DNA of 44,178 nt from Prevotellaceae bacterium (GTDB taxonomy: Bacteria > Bacteroidota > Bacteroidia > Bacteroidales > UBA932): NCBI GenBank assembly GCA_031275825.1, contig JAISOH010000103.1:1-44178 (forward strand). Reading direction: 5' to 3'. Shown here one piece after another: positions 9,630 to 17,983 of this stretch. Position 1 is the stretch's first letter. Each line of letters begins with the position of its first letter. A program made the translations under genes and the position numbers. Below the pieces are notes generated by a model. The model saw only the letters and a program-made list of their open reading frames with translations, did not search any database and had not been told where the DNA came from.

Positions 9630-11957
9630 ATGAAAGTAATCATTTTTTTGAATTTTCTAACAGCGCTGACATTTGTTTCTGCATATTCGCAAATAATGTA
9701 TGAACCGGTTCCATGGGAAAAGGGAGCATTTGAAACAAAACAGTATCGTAACCTGTTTGCTGAAGCAGGGTATTCGCAAGATGAAATTAATACAAAATTA
9801 CAACAGATTTTTTACAATCTTTTTGAAGGTCCAAACAGAATTTATTTTGAACAGAGCGATTCTCTTGCTTATATATCCGATATTAAAAATCGCGATGTGC
9901 GTACGGAAGGAATGTCATACGGAATGATGATTGCCGTACAGTTTGACAAAAAACATATTTTCGACAAATTATGGCGATGGAGTACAAAATATATGCAACA
10001 TCACGATGGACCTTTTGAGGGTTATTTTGCATGGAACTGCAAAACAGTTGGAACTCGTAATGCTCAAGGTCCCGCATCTGACGGAGAACTTTATTTCATC
10101 ACTGCGCTTATTTTCGCATCTAACCGATGGGGCAATGATACGGGAATTGATTATTTAAAAGAAGCACAGTATATACTTAATTGTGCCATGGCAAAAGATG
10201 GAAGTAACGGAGTTACTAATTTCATAAATATGAAACATAAACTTATTAACTTTGTTGCAGATACAAAAGGAAATACTTATACCGACCCATCCTATCATAT
10301 TCCTGCTTTTTATGAAGCATGGGCAAAATGGGCAAATGATGGACGCTCGGAACTTTGGCTTGAATGTGCTGCTGCAAGTCGAGAATATCTCCACAAAGCT
10401 GTTCATACGGCAACAGGTTTAAATCCCGACCAAACCGAATACGATGGAACGCCTCGCAATAATAACCGTATCATTGGAAAAGAATTTCGTTTCGACTCAT
10501 GGAGAGTTCCAATGAATATAGCGCTCGACTATTCGTGGTCGTGTAAAGATAAAGAATGGCAACAATCGTATGGAAATAAAATTCAGGATTTTCTTTATTC
10601 ACAAGGTATTGATTCTTTCGTTGATCAATACAGTACAGATGGCACGCCTGTTAAAGATACACTTACAGCAGGTGGATATAAAGCCCTGCGTCATTCATTA
10701 GGACTTGTATCGACTGCTGCTGCTGTTTCGTCAGTTTGTTCACACCTCAAAAGTTGGGAATTTATCGACAGATTTTGGAAAGCAGAACACAAACCTTATG
10801 AAGATGGTTATTTTGATGCATATTATGATGGATTGCTTCAACTTTTCGCTTTTATGCACTTAAGCGGAAATTACAGAATTATATATCCTGAAGAAAAAAT
10901 TACTCTTTCAGGATTAAATCCTTCCGATTTTGTTGTAGAAATAGGAGGCAAACAAAATGCTCTATATATATTAAGAAATAAAAACGGACTTGAAGCTTGT
11001 ATTACAAATTATGGTGGACGGGTAGTTTCTCTGATGGTACCTGATAAAAACGGAAAATTGACAGACGTAGTACTTGGATTTGCAAATATTAATGATTATT
11101 TAAAATCCTTCAGTTATTTCGGAACTTTGCTGGGCAGGTATGCAGGTCGTATTGCAGATTCCCGATTTGTACTGGATGGCACGGAATATCAATTGCAGGC
11201 AGGCTTTGGAAAACATTGTCTGCACGGCGGAATGGGAGGTTTTCACATGCGTGTGTGGGATGCCGTTCAAATCGACGGGCAAACGCTGGAATTAACTCAC
11301 TTTTCACCGGATGGAGAAGCCGGCTTTCCAGGAAATTTACATGTCAAAGTAATTTATACGCTGACGGATGATAATGCTCTTGACATACAGTATGAAGCAG
11401 TTACCGATAAAACAACAGCAATAAACTTGAGTAATCATAGCTATTTCAACCTTTCGGGGAAGCACAACATTCCTATATTGGATCATTTAATTCAAATTAA
11501 CGCAGATGCATTTATCCCAATCGATGAATCTTTTATACCTGTCGGCCTTATTCAACCTGTAGAAGAAACGCCTATGGATCTGCGCAGGCTCGCACCTGTC
11601 GGAGCGCATATTGATGATGACTATGCACAGATAAAACTGTGTAAAGGATATGACCACACATGGGTATTAAATACAGGCGGAGATATTAACAAACTGGCGG
11701 CAAAGGTTATTTCTGAAAATAGCGGTATTGTAATGGAAATTTATACCAGTGAACCGGGCATTCAGTTTTATACAGGCATGGGCGCTTCTCGAATGGAAGG
11801 AAAATCAGGAATTAACTATCCGGCTCGTGGCGCATTTTGTCTGGAGACTCAACATTATCCCGACAGTCCTAACCAGCCTGATTTTCCAAGTACAATTATT
11901 CGTCAAGGCGAAAAATATCTAAGCCAATGTATTTATAAATTTTCTATACAGAAGTAA
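9630..11957 (+). CDS. GH8 reducing-end exo-oligoxylanase-like domain fused to aldose 1-epimerase (mutarotase)
   Basis: Two-domain periplasmic enzyme with an N-terminal signal peptide (ending VSAYSQ). Residues about 25-430 form a GH8 (alpha/alpha)6 domain most like reducing-end xylose-releasing exo-oligoxylanase: E93 in RTEGMSYGM is the expected acid, with D151 (ASDGELYF) and about D289 (FRFDSWRVPMN) as the other acidic catalytic candidates. Residues about 440-775 form a GalM-type aldose 1-epimerase with HCLHGG, NHSYFNLSG (His) and the C-terminal LETQHYPDSPNQPDF containing the expected catalytic Glu. The join is in frame with no internal stop, so this is a genuine fusion and not two genes. GH8 enzymes invert; a tethered mutarotase could re-equilibrate the reducing ends that the GH8 domain consumes. 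It is the last gene of the operon, followed by a terminator at 12021. An endo-xylanase specificity for the GH8 part cannot be excluded. Confidence 0.9.
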   Translation: MKVIIFLNFLTALTFVSAYSQIMYEPVPWEKGAFETKQYRNLFAEAGYSQDEINTKLQQIFYNLFEGPNRIYFEQSDSLAYISDIKNRDVRTEGMSYGMMIAVQFDKKHIFDKLWRWSTKYMQHHDGPFEGYFAWNCKTVGTRNAQGPASDGELYFITALIFASNRWGNDTGIDYLKEAQYILNCAMAKDGSNGVTNFINMKHKLINFVADTKGNTYTDPSYHIPAFYEAWAKWANDGRSELWLECAAASREYLHKAVHTATGLNPDQTEYDGTPRNNNRIIGKEFRFDSWRVPMNIALDYSWSCKDKEWQQSYGNKIQDFLYSQGIDSFVDQYSTDGTPVKDTLTAGGYKALRHSLGLVSTAAAVSSVCSHLKSWEFIDRFWKAEHKPYEDGYFDAYYDGLLQLFAFMHLSGNYRIIYPEEKITLSGLNPSDFVVEIGGKQNALYILRNKNGLEACITNYGGRVVSLMVPDKNGKLTDVVLGFANINDYLKSFSYFGTLLGRYAGRIADSRFVLDGTEYQLQAGFGKHCLHGGMGGFHMRVWDAVQIDGQTLELTHFSPDGEAGFPGNLHVKVIYTLTDDNALDIQYEAVTDKTTAINLSNHSYFNLSGKHNIPILDHLIQINADAFIPIDESFIPVGLIQPVEETPMDLRRLAPVGAHIDDDYAQIKLCKGYDHTWVLNTGGDINKLAAKVISENSGIVMEIYTSEPGIQFYTGMGASRMEGKSGINYPARGAFCLETQHYPDSPNQPDFPSTIIRQGEKYLSQCIYKFSIQK

Positions 11958-12020
11958 TGTATAATCAGAACAAATAGAGAATGGTTTGCTCCGACTTCCG
12001 AGCAAATTGCTTCGACATGG

Positions 12021-12060
12021 GGTTGTCTCAAAAGTATTTTTTGGGACAGCCTCTTGTTTT
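12021..12060 (+). terminator. rho-independent terminator of the xylan operon (built on the MITE end motif)
   Basis: A 13-base-pair stem (12021-12033 with 12039-12051; two positions pair as G-U only in the plus-strand RNA), a 5-base loop, then CTCTTGTTTTT. The arms are the same TGTCTCAAAA / TTTTGGGACA motif as the ends of the element at 7452-7596, suggesting that a shrunken mobile repeat now serves as terminator. Confidence 0.6.
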
Positions 12061-12193
12061 TATTATCGCTATTTTGTATTGTGAGAAACCTTTGCAAGGC
12101 AAAGATGTTATATAGAATACAGTCAAAATTGCAATTATATTAAAATTAAATTATTTATTTTCAATATAATAAATCACAATTATTTATAAAATT

Positions 12194-12236
12194 TTATTAG
12201 ACTTTATATAATAACATGTTATATAAAGCCTAATAA
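12194..12236. repeat. AT-rich inverted repeat, 17 of 18 paired
   Basis: TTATTAGACTTTATATAA and TTATATAAAGCCTAATAA pair with one mismatch around a 7-base loop (TAACATG). No U-tract clearly marks it as a terminator of one strand. It sits at the centre of the convergent junction. Confidence 0.5.
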
Positions 12237-12347
12237 ATATTTTCAATTACAGACATTTAAATTAATTTAAAGTTATTGGTTATTACCCATTTGTGTTTAA
12301 TTTAATTGTAAATTATTATTGTGCTTAATATAAAACCGTCAAAAATT

Positions 12348-12392
12348 AAATCGTTCCCCTGTTCGTAATTTTGCCGAACAAAGGAACGATTT
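12348..12392 (-). terminator. terminator-like two-tier hairpin after the DUF4097-like gene
   Basis: Outer stem AAATCGTTCC / GGAACGATTT (10 perfect pairs) encloses a symmetric 3/3 internal loop and an inner stem GTTCG/CGAAC with a 9-base loop. Read on the minus strand it is followed by AATTTTTG. It begins 25 bases after the stop codon of the minus-strand gene. Confidence 0.55.
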
Positions 12393-12416
12393 GGTGATTG
12401 CCACAAAAAAATTCTT

Positions 12417-13706
12417 TTATTTATCGAAGATTATATGTCCGTAATTTGCTGAAATTTTTACTTCTGCTTTAGGACTGTCCAATTTCCCGCCAACGCCGAC
12501 AATAGTATTTTTTTCTTTTGACACGGTTAAATTGTTGAATTTAATTTTTCCCGCATCAATATTGCCATAATTACCGGCTGAAACGTTTACTTTAAAATTA
12601 TGCTGTTCGGTCAGCCCGAGCCTGAAATTTGAATATAATCCGCTGTCTGCCGTGATTTTTGAAAAATCTTTATCAATATCCTTTACTGTCAAATCGCCGT
12701 ATTTAAAATCATCTGCAACAAAACTGTTGTTCAGCCTGTCGATTATTATACCCGTATAAAGCGCTGTTATGTTAAAACTGTTTATTGTTTTTATGACAAA
12801 TTTATCGTATCGGGAGTTGGCTTTGATTGATGAAATATCTGCCAGTTTGAATTTTGTGTAAAGACTTTTCAACACCAAATCTTTGCATGTTTCTATTTCC
12901 ACATCTGCATAACCTATGTCAATATCGGCATCCGAAACGGAATTTGATTTGAAATCGGCATAAAGCGATTTTAATTTTAAATCGCCGCATTTACCAATCG
13001 CAACCTGCGCATATTTTACATCAATGGTGGTATTTGCGGTAACATCGGCTTTAATGTCGCTGTAAAGCGAAATTATTTTAGTGTCGCCGCATTTGCCGAA
13101 TGTTATATTTCCGTATTTTGTGTCGATAACGGCTTTGGCTATGGCAGTTGCATCCAGATTTCCATATAATAAAACAGCGGTTAGGTTATTGCATTTTTCA
13201 AACTTTACATTTCCGTACTTTGCATCGATATTTGCATCTTCAAGGATATTTGCCTTGATATTTCCGTATAAAATTTCAACAGTCAGCGGTTTGGGCGTAT
13301 CGTTGAGCATAAGATTTCCGTATTTAATGTTGAAATCCATTATGGCGCTACGTGGAACTACAACAACGTAATCAATCGAAATTCCGCAATTTTGGCATTT
13401 CATATTGGGAAGATTTGTTTTTGCAGAAACATGATTGTTGCCGGATGTAAAATCTACATTTACTCCTTCGGCATATTCCTTTGCAATTTCTGCATTTTTG
13501 CCTTTTCCTGTAATCTCTATTTTGAAAACGATTTTGTTTTCGCTGCCTTCAACAATATTTATGTTTCCATAAATATTTGATATTGACAGTTTGGGGTTTG
13601 CCTGTACGCTGAAATCTTTATTTATTTCGCGTCTGTATTCTTCTTTTTGCGCAAATAATATTGCCGCCGAGAATACAAAAATTAATGTTAATAGTGTTTT
13701 TTTCAT
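12417..13706 (-). CDS. secreted repeat protein, DUF4097/DUF2807-like beta-helix (putative adhesin family)
   Basis: Exported protein of 429 residues with a Sec signal peptide ending ILFAQ. After a CxxC (MKCQNC, about residues 104-109) the body is at least five tandem units of about 40 residues, each of the form xIDxKYGNvxxxKCgdLxxxsLYgdikad, which should build a right-handed beta-helix rung by rung. A Cys recurs at the same place in four units (KCNNL, KCGDT, KCGDL, TCKDL), so a ladder of cysteines along one face is predicted. The C-terminus keeps the NYGNIDAGKIKF style typical of DUF4097. Function is unknown in this family; relatives often sit beside ECF sigma/anti-sigma pairs. Here it is the last gene after a sigma factor and a membrane protein, so an envelope-stress or surface role under that sigma factor is a reasonable inference. 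Confidence 0.8.
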   Translation of the reverse strand: MKKTLLTLIFVFSAAILFAQKEEYRREINKDFSVQANPKLSISNIYGNINIVEGSENKIVFKIEITGKGKNAEIAKEYAEGVNVDFTSGNNHVSAKTNLPNMKCQNCGISIDYVVVVPRSAIMDFNIKYGNLMLNDTPKPLTVEILYGNIKANILEDANIDAKYGNVKFEKCNNLTAVLLYGNLDATAIAKAVIDTKYGNITFGKCGDTKIISLYSDIKADVTANTTIDVKYAQVAIGKCGDLKLKSLYADFKSNSVSDADIDIGYADVEIETCKDLVLKSLYTKFKLADISSIKANSRYDKFVIKTINSFNITALYTGIIIDRLNNSFVADDFKYGDLTVKDIDKDFSKITADSGLYSNFRLGLTEQHNFKVNVSAGNYGNIDAGKIKFNNLTVSKEKNTIVGVGGKLDSPKAEVKISANYGHIIFDK

Positions 13707-13739
13707 TTTTTTTATAATTTTATGTGATTAGTAATTTAT

Positions 13740-14231
13740 TTACCTGTTACATGCCAGCACATTGCTTTGCAGATTATGCAACCATTCTATTTTTCGCCTG
13801 TAAACAGAAACTATCAAGGCTGCTTTTCGTTCATCATCAAGCGCATTCGGTATTTTGTTTTCAGCAATTTCCATTAATTTGATGTCGCTTAATATTTCAT
13901 TGCGGTACTGTTCATCAATATTTTTTAAAAGTTCTTTTGTGGCATCAATCTCATTGTTCAACTGCATTGCATAATATTGCTTCACTTCGTCAATATGAAC
14001 ATCGTTAAATGCAGTGACGCCGTTTTTGGTTTTTTCTGTTTTGAATATGAAAAATGCTACTGCAACAACTGCTGCCGCCGCAATATATTTCAGATACGGC
14101 ATAAACGATATGCGTTTTGGTTTTTGCATCAACGAAAGTTTTGCGGCAAAACGTGCGCGATGCCCATTTTCGGGTTTGCCACCGAATATTTCGTTTTTGT
14201 TTTCCTTTATTTTTTTCTCTATGTTTTTCAT
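13740..14231 (-). CDS. single-pass membrane protein, probable anti-sigma factor
   Basis: Protein of 163 residues with a charged cytoplasmic N-terminus (about 45 residues, KKIKENKNEIFGGKPENGHR), one transmembrane segment (YIAAAAVVAVAFFIF, about residues 48-64) and a C-terminal region rich in acidic and Asn/Glu residues. No ZAS zinc motif is visible. Position between an ECF sigma factor and a secreted DUF4097-like protein is typical of Bacteroidetes anti-sigma factors; its role is inferred from context. It is 33 bases upstream of the next gene and 142 bases downstream of the sigma gene. Confidence 0.7.
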   Translation of the reverse strand: MKNIEKKIKENKNEIFGGKPENGHRARFAAKLSLMQKPKRISFMPYLKYIAAAAVVAVAFFIFKTEKTKNGVTAFNDVHIDEVKQYYAMQLNNEIDATKELLKNIDEQYRNEILSDIKLMEIAENKIPNALDDERKAALIVSVYRRKIEWLHNLQSNVLACNR

Positions 14232-14373
14232 TGTTATTTAACTTTATTATCCGTTTAACACCTGTGAATAACTTGTAATTGTCAGTTATTAAAGATTTAA
14301 TCAAACTCAAAATTTATCTTTATCATCAATTTATTACAGCATTTACAGGTAATTATACGGATATTCATTTTAT

Positions 14374-14916
14374 TCAATCTTTATTTATATTATTTTTCAA
14401 ATAATTGCGTAATTTCATTAAGGCACGCGAATACTGGCTTCTTACCGATGACTGCTCTATTTTAAGATGTTCTGATATTTCATCAAAATTCATATTTTCA
14501 AAAAGCCGCAAAACCAGTATTGTCCTGTATCCCAACGCCAGCGAATCAACAGACTGTTTTATGTTTTCAACTGTCAGCATGTTTTCATCAGCATCGGTTT
14601 CATCAATGCAGTCGTTAATATTTTCAATATCTTCAAAACAAAAATGCGATTTTCGTTTTCGCAAAACATCGATTGCTGCATTTACGGCAATTCTTTTCAA
14701 TGTTTTGCGCATCGCTGTTTCATCTTCGTTTATAAGCGATATTCCGGTAAGCGCCTTCAACATCGTATCCTGCATTATTTCTTCGGCATCGCTGCCGTTT
14801 CTCAAAATTGCAAATGCGCTTTGATATGTTGTTTCGGCAAACATATCGTAAAATTGCATTTGCAGACGGCAGTCGTTTTTTTTCAAGCCTTTTAATATTT
14901 CTCTGTATTTATCCAT
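14374..14916 (-). CDS. ECF-type RNA polymerase sigma factor
   Basis: Extracytoplasmic-function sigma-70 factor, 180 residues from the ATG at 14916. The frame continues upstream to a TTG at 14949, but the ATG gives the usual N-terminus for this family (MDKYREILKGLKKND). Region 2 is visible as FYDMFAETTYQSAFAILRNG and AEEIMQDTMLKA, and region 4 as LALGYRTILVLRLFENMNFD followed by the helix-turn-helix ISEHLKIEQSSVRSQYSRAL. The linker is acidic. It probably directs transcription of its own operon together with the membrane protein and the beta-helix protein downstream; its signal is unknown. Confidence 0.9.
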   Translation of the reverse strand: MDKYREILKGLKKNDCRLQMQFYDMFAETTYQSAFAILRNGSDAEEIMQDTMLKALTGISLINEDETAMRKTLKRIAVNAAIDVLRKRKSHFCFEDIENINDCIDETDADENMLTVENIKQSVDSLALGYRTILVLRLFENMNFDEISEHLKIEQSSVRSQYSRALMKLRNYLKNNINKD

Positions 14917-15371
14917 TTCATCGCTGCTTTCATATATATAACGTAACAAAATGCGTTTTGATGCATGTTTTTTTATTTTTTTTCAAATTTAATAATAATA
15001 TGTTCTTGTGCATTTTTTTAACAGTAAACAAAAATATAAAATGTTTATTTGTCATTTTGGCAGAAACCCGTTCAAATTTGGCGGAAATCTGCATATCTTC
15101 GACAAAAAGGCAAGTATCTTTGGCGTGGTGAATACGTTTGCCCCGTCGCTGAAGTTATTTTTTGTTATACATGCTGCAAGAGTATATCTAATATTTAATA
15201 AAATATCAATGCTTTACCTTGCAAAGATTTCGGGTTTAAGAAAACTGCTCAAATGTTTAAGAAATCTGCTTAAAAGATGATAAAGCCGCCATTATCCATG
15301 TTCTGTTATTTGCTGATTTTTATTCGCAGAGAGCGACCGAATAATATTTATCAAATTCTGCCGGAAAGCAA
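14917..15371. other. intergenic region upstream of the ECF sigma gene
   Basis: About 455 bases between the 3' end of the TonB receptor gene and the sigma gene. No convincing gene: the plus-strand frame at 15008-15280 has no family features. Candidate minus-strand -7 elements (TAAATTTG at 14984-14991, TATTTTTG at 15029-15036) lack a TTTG at the right distance. An 11-base direct repeat (TTTGGCAGAAA / TTTGGCGGAAA) lies at 15056-15066 and 15077-15087. Confidence 0.5.
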
Positions 15372-17732
15372 TTAAAATCTTATTCTTATACCTGTTAATA
15401 TGTTTCGTCCCAAATTCCAAAATCCGCGAAACGATGCAAGGTCGTGCGTTGCGCCATCGTCGCCGCGTTCGATGTATTGAATATCGAAAAGATTGTTGCA
15501 TGTAAAAAATAAGTTTGCCGACATATCGCTTATATTGAAAGGATAATGAATATGCAAATCGGCTGTTAAAGATGAAGGAATACGGTACGACTGACTTCGG
15601 TCGGCGGCATTGATTCGTTTAACAGGGTCGAAATTGGCATACATTCTGCTGTTGTAGCGACATTCGGCGCTAATTTCCAGTTTGTCGAACAATGTAACTG
15701 TTGCCGTTATTCCTGCCTGAGTTTGCGGAGCATCTCCTACAAACAGTCCATCTGTAAATACATGCAAAGTGTCAATCGGCATGCCTGTATATGAATCATA
15801 AATAATGGCATTAACATCGTTTTTCCATTTCCAGTTGCCAAACGATACAAAAGCCGAAAGCGACAGCCTGTCGGTTATGCGCCGGCTATAATTTGCTTCC
15901 ACGCCTGCATGTTGAGCGTCCAAACCTTTAATCATATAATGAGCCTGTTCATTGTCAATCTGTTTGTAAGGGTCTGACATCAAAGCCTTATTTTGCCAGT
16001 AATTATAATATCCGCTGACTGTCAGCTGTGCAGAATTGTCGATAAATTTATAACCTGCTTCGGCAATATAATTTTTTTCATTGCTTACGTTATTTGTAAT
16101 GTCGTTTGTTCCGGATGCAAAATATACACTGTTATAAGGCATTCGCGAATAATAAGCACCGTTCATAAAAACATTGTGATGTTTAACGGGACTGTAATTT
16201 ATTCCTGCCTTAATATTGCCTCCTGCGGCAAACACAGCATTACTGTAATAATTGTTGATATAATTATATTTGTCCCAATGTTGATATGTGGCAGTCATAA
16301 ACATAATTCCGACAAAAGCCTGTATTCGATATGATGCATAATCTAACTGTGAGTAAACAGACAGATGATTGTCGAGGTCGCCATTGTGCAGACGTACATA
16401 GTCGCCGACTTTTTTTACGGGATTGCGACCTGCAAATCCTGCCAGCGAATTTTTACCGTAGTCTTCATACCAGAATGTTCCGCCGAGCAAATCGGTAATT
16501 CGCTCATTCTGCCACGAATAAAAATACTGGTAATGTAAACCTGACGAAAGTTTTATTTGCTCGCTTAACTTTATATCAATCGCCGATTTCAATCCAGCCC
16601 ACACATGTCCGGCAAGATAATCGGACAATATGTTTTTTGAATATCCGCTTGCCTTTTCGCCGTTTGGCAACATAACGGCGTCGGTATTGTTTACATTGTC
16701 GGCAACTGTTGCCTGCCAGTCAATCTGCCCGCCGGCATTAAGATAAGACGTAATCTTTTTACCTGTACTTTCGTTCCATTTACCGCCGCCACTGCCAAAA
16801 GAAAAATAAAGAATGTTTGATAAAAACAGTTTATCGGAAACTTTAAAAAAATGAGTAGCGGAAAAATACGGTTTATGATAAAAATTCTCGCTTGTATTGT
16901 ATGTTTTCCCATTATATTCGCCCCAGTTTTTATTATATTTAAGACCGTATGTTTTTATATCGTCATGCGACAATTTTTGGGAACGCTGTCCGTGCCGTTC
17001 GGGCGAGCCGAGCAAAGTAAACGATAATGAATGTTTACTGTTAATTTTTTTTTGCAGATTAAAAAAATAACTCCACGCATTTACATCAGTAGCATCAACA
17101 TAACCTTTTCCCCATGTGTGCGAACCTGTAAATGTCAGCGCCCATCCGTTTTTCAGTTCGCCTGTGGACAGTGAAATCCGTAAATTATACTGTCCGTAAT
17201 CGGTTATTCCCGACGTCAGTTCTCCGCCCGATGTAAGCGCCGCCTGACGGGTTATAATGTTGATTGTGCCTCCCATTGAATTTGCAGCCAGCATAGAGCC
17301 GCCTACGCCTTTTTGCAGTTGAATACGAAAAGTAGCATCGGCAAGCCCAAGCCAGTTATTCCAAAATATCGAACCGCTGCGGAATCCAGATAAAGGCGCT
17401 CCATTGAGCAATACGGTAAAATTTTCCTGCTTGAATCCTCGAATGTTGATTTTTGCGTCTCCATAGCTTCCCGATTCCGAAGTTGCATATACTCCGCCAA
17501 TGTTGCGCATAATTTCGGGATATGTCTTTACGCCAAGATAACGGGTAATTTCACCTCTTTTAATTGTTTGCAGTGTAACAGGAGCATCATCATGCAACTG
17601 CGCTGCCGAAACGGTAACTTCATCCAGCAATTCAACATTCAGAGTATCCGTCAATATTGCCGGCTGCTGAGCAAATGCAGTTGCAACTCCGCAAAAAAGC
17701 ATGTAAAAAGCGCTTTTGAATATTTTTTTCAT
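15372..17732 (-). CDS. TonB-dependent outer-membrane receptor under FMN riboswitch control (candidate flavin importer)
   Basis: Outer-membrane beta-barrel receptor of 786 residues. Signal peptide ends TAFAQ. A short N-terminal stretch with the TonB-box-like LLDEVTVSA leads into the plug (PEIMRNIGGVYATSESGSYG, INIRGF, GSMLAANSMGGTINI), and then a 22-strand-type barrel ending GIRIRF. It has no CarboxypepD_reg extension and no SusD partner, so it is a classic small-ligand receptor rather than a SusC. Its leader contains a strong FMN riboswitch (17859-17972) and promoter (17984-18014). Riboswitch control by FMN implies that the gene is turned off when flavin is plentiful, so uptake of riboflavin, FMN or a precursor is the best hypothesis. 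An AAGGA sequence sits 6 bases before the ATG, unusual among these genes and fitting translational control. No rib genes are adjacent. Confidence 0.9.
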   Translation of the reverse strand: MKKIFKSAFYMLFCGVATAFAQQPAILTDTLNVELLDEVTVSAAQLHDDAPVTLQTIKRGEITRYLGVKTYPEIMRNIGGVYATSESGSYGDAKINIRGFKQENFTVLLNGAPLSGFRSGSIFWNNWLGLADATFRIQLQKGVGGSMLAANSMGGTINIITRQAALTSGGELTSGITDYGQYNLRISLSTGELKNGWALTFTGSHTWGKGYVDATDVNAWSYFFNLQKKINSKHSLSFTLLGSPERHGQRSQKLSHDDIKTYGLKYNKNWGEYNGKTYNTSENFYHKPYFSATHFFKVSDKLFLSNILYFSFGSGGGKWNESTGKKITSYLNAGGQIDWQATVADNVNNTDAVMLPNGEKASGYSKNILSDYLAGHVWAGLKSAIDIKLSEQIKLSSGLHYQYFYSWQNERITDLLGGTFWYEDYGKNSLAGFAGRNPVKKVGDYVRLHNGDLDNHLSVYSQLDYASYRIQAFVGIMFMTATYQHWDKYNYINNYYSNAVFAAGGNIKAGINYSPVKHHNVFMNGAYYSRMPYNSVYFASGTNDITNNVSNEKNYIAEAGYKFIDNSAQLTVSGYYNYWQNKALMSDPYKQIDNEQAHYMIKGLDAQHAGVEANYSRRITDRLSLSAFVSFGNWKWKNDVNAIIYDSYTGMPIDTLHVFTDGLFVGDAPQTQAGITATVTLFDKLEISAECRYNSRMYANFDPVKRINAADRSQSYRIPSSLTADLHIHYPFNISDMSANLFFTCNNLFDIQYIERGDDGATHDLASFRGFWNLGRNILTGIRIRF

Positions 17733-17749
17733 ATTATCCTTTTATAAAT

Positions 17750-17777
17750 AACAAACTACGGTCGTTCGGAGTTTGTT
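17750..17777 (-). promoter_or_regulatory. hairpin in the riboswitch expression platform
   Basis: AACAAACT / AGTTTGTT (8 perfect pairs, with a further CG/CG inside after one mismatch) lies between the FMN aptamer and the start codon at 17732. It ends about 17 bases before the ATG. No U-run follows, so it would act on translation initiation or as an alternative-pairing partner rather than as an intrinsic terminator. Confidence 0.45.
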
Positions 17778-17858
17778 TTATATGGAATAATAAACATCAT
17801 ACAGGCATATTCGCCATGATGCGCCCGCTAACGGCAACCATTATTCAGGATATGTTTT

Positions 17859-17972
17859 TCTTCTTCCATCCGGACTTTACCGTCGGTATCTGAATTTCGC
17901 AGATTCAATCGCATTTTGTGCGAGTCGTGGACTGTTACCACCGGTCGGGAATTACACCCTGCCCCGAAGACT
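17859..17972 (-). promoter_or_regulatory. FMN riboswitch (RFN element)
   Basis: Read on the minus strand the aptamer is nearly canonical: P1 strand TCTTC then GGGGCAGGGTGTAATTCCCG, then ACCGGTGGT with its pairing partner TCCACGAC, a P4 hairpin TCGC-ACAAAA-TGCGA, a P5 arm GAATCTG/CAGAT, and the 3' signature CCGACGGTAAAGTCCGGA followed by TGGAAGAAGA, which closes P1. These are the invariant RFN blocks. The aptamer begins within about 15 bases of the predicted transcription start and ends about 125 bases before the start codon of the TonB receptor. Confidence 0.96.
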
Positions 17973-17983
17973 GTTTTAGAGTG

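Larger units (their letters stand above)
11958..12416. other. convergent intergenic region with three hairpins
   Basis: It lies between the end of the plus-strand xylan operon and the end of the minus-strand DUF4097-like gene. I see no gene in it. It holds the plus-strand terminator (12021-12060), an AT-rich 18-base palindrome (12194-12236) and a minus-strand terminator (12348-12392). The rest is very AT-rich. Confidence 0.7.

Noticed and set aside
9630-11957. GH8-epimerase gene as two genes joined by a lost stop
   Set aside because: The two domains are joined by an ordinary linker in one frame with no internal start signal or stop, and both catalytic sets are intact, so a true fusion is the better reading.
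15008-15280. Plus-strand open frame of 90 codons upstream of the sigma gene
   Set aside because: No homology features or leader; Phe/Lys-rich composition expected from AT-rich non-coding DNA.
17859-17972. TPP or cobalamin riboswitch upstream of the TonB receptor
   Set aside because: TonB receptors in Bacteroidetes are often preceded by B12 or TPP elements, but all sequence blocks here are those of the FMN element and none of the B12-box or thi-box.
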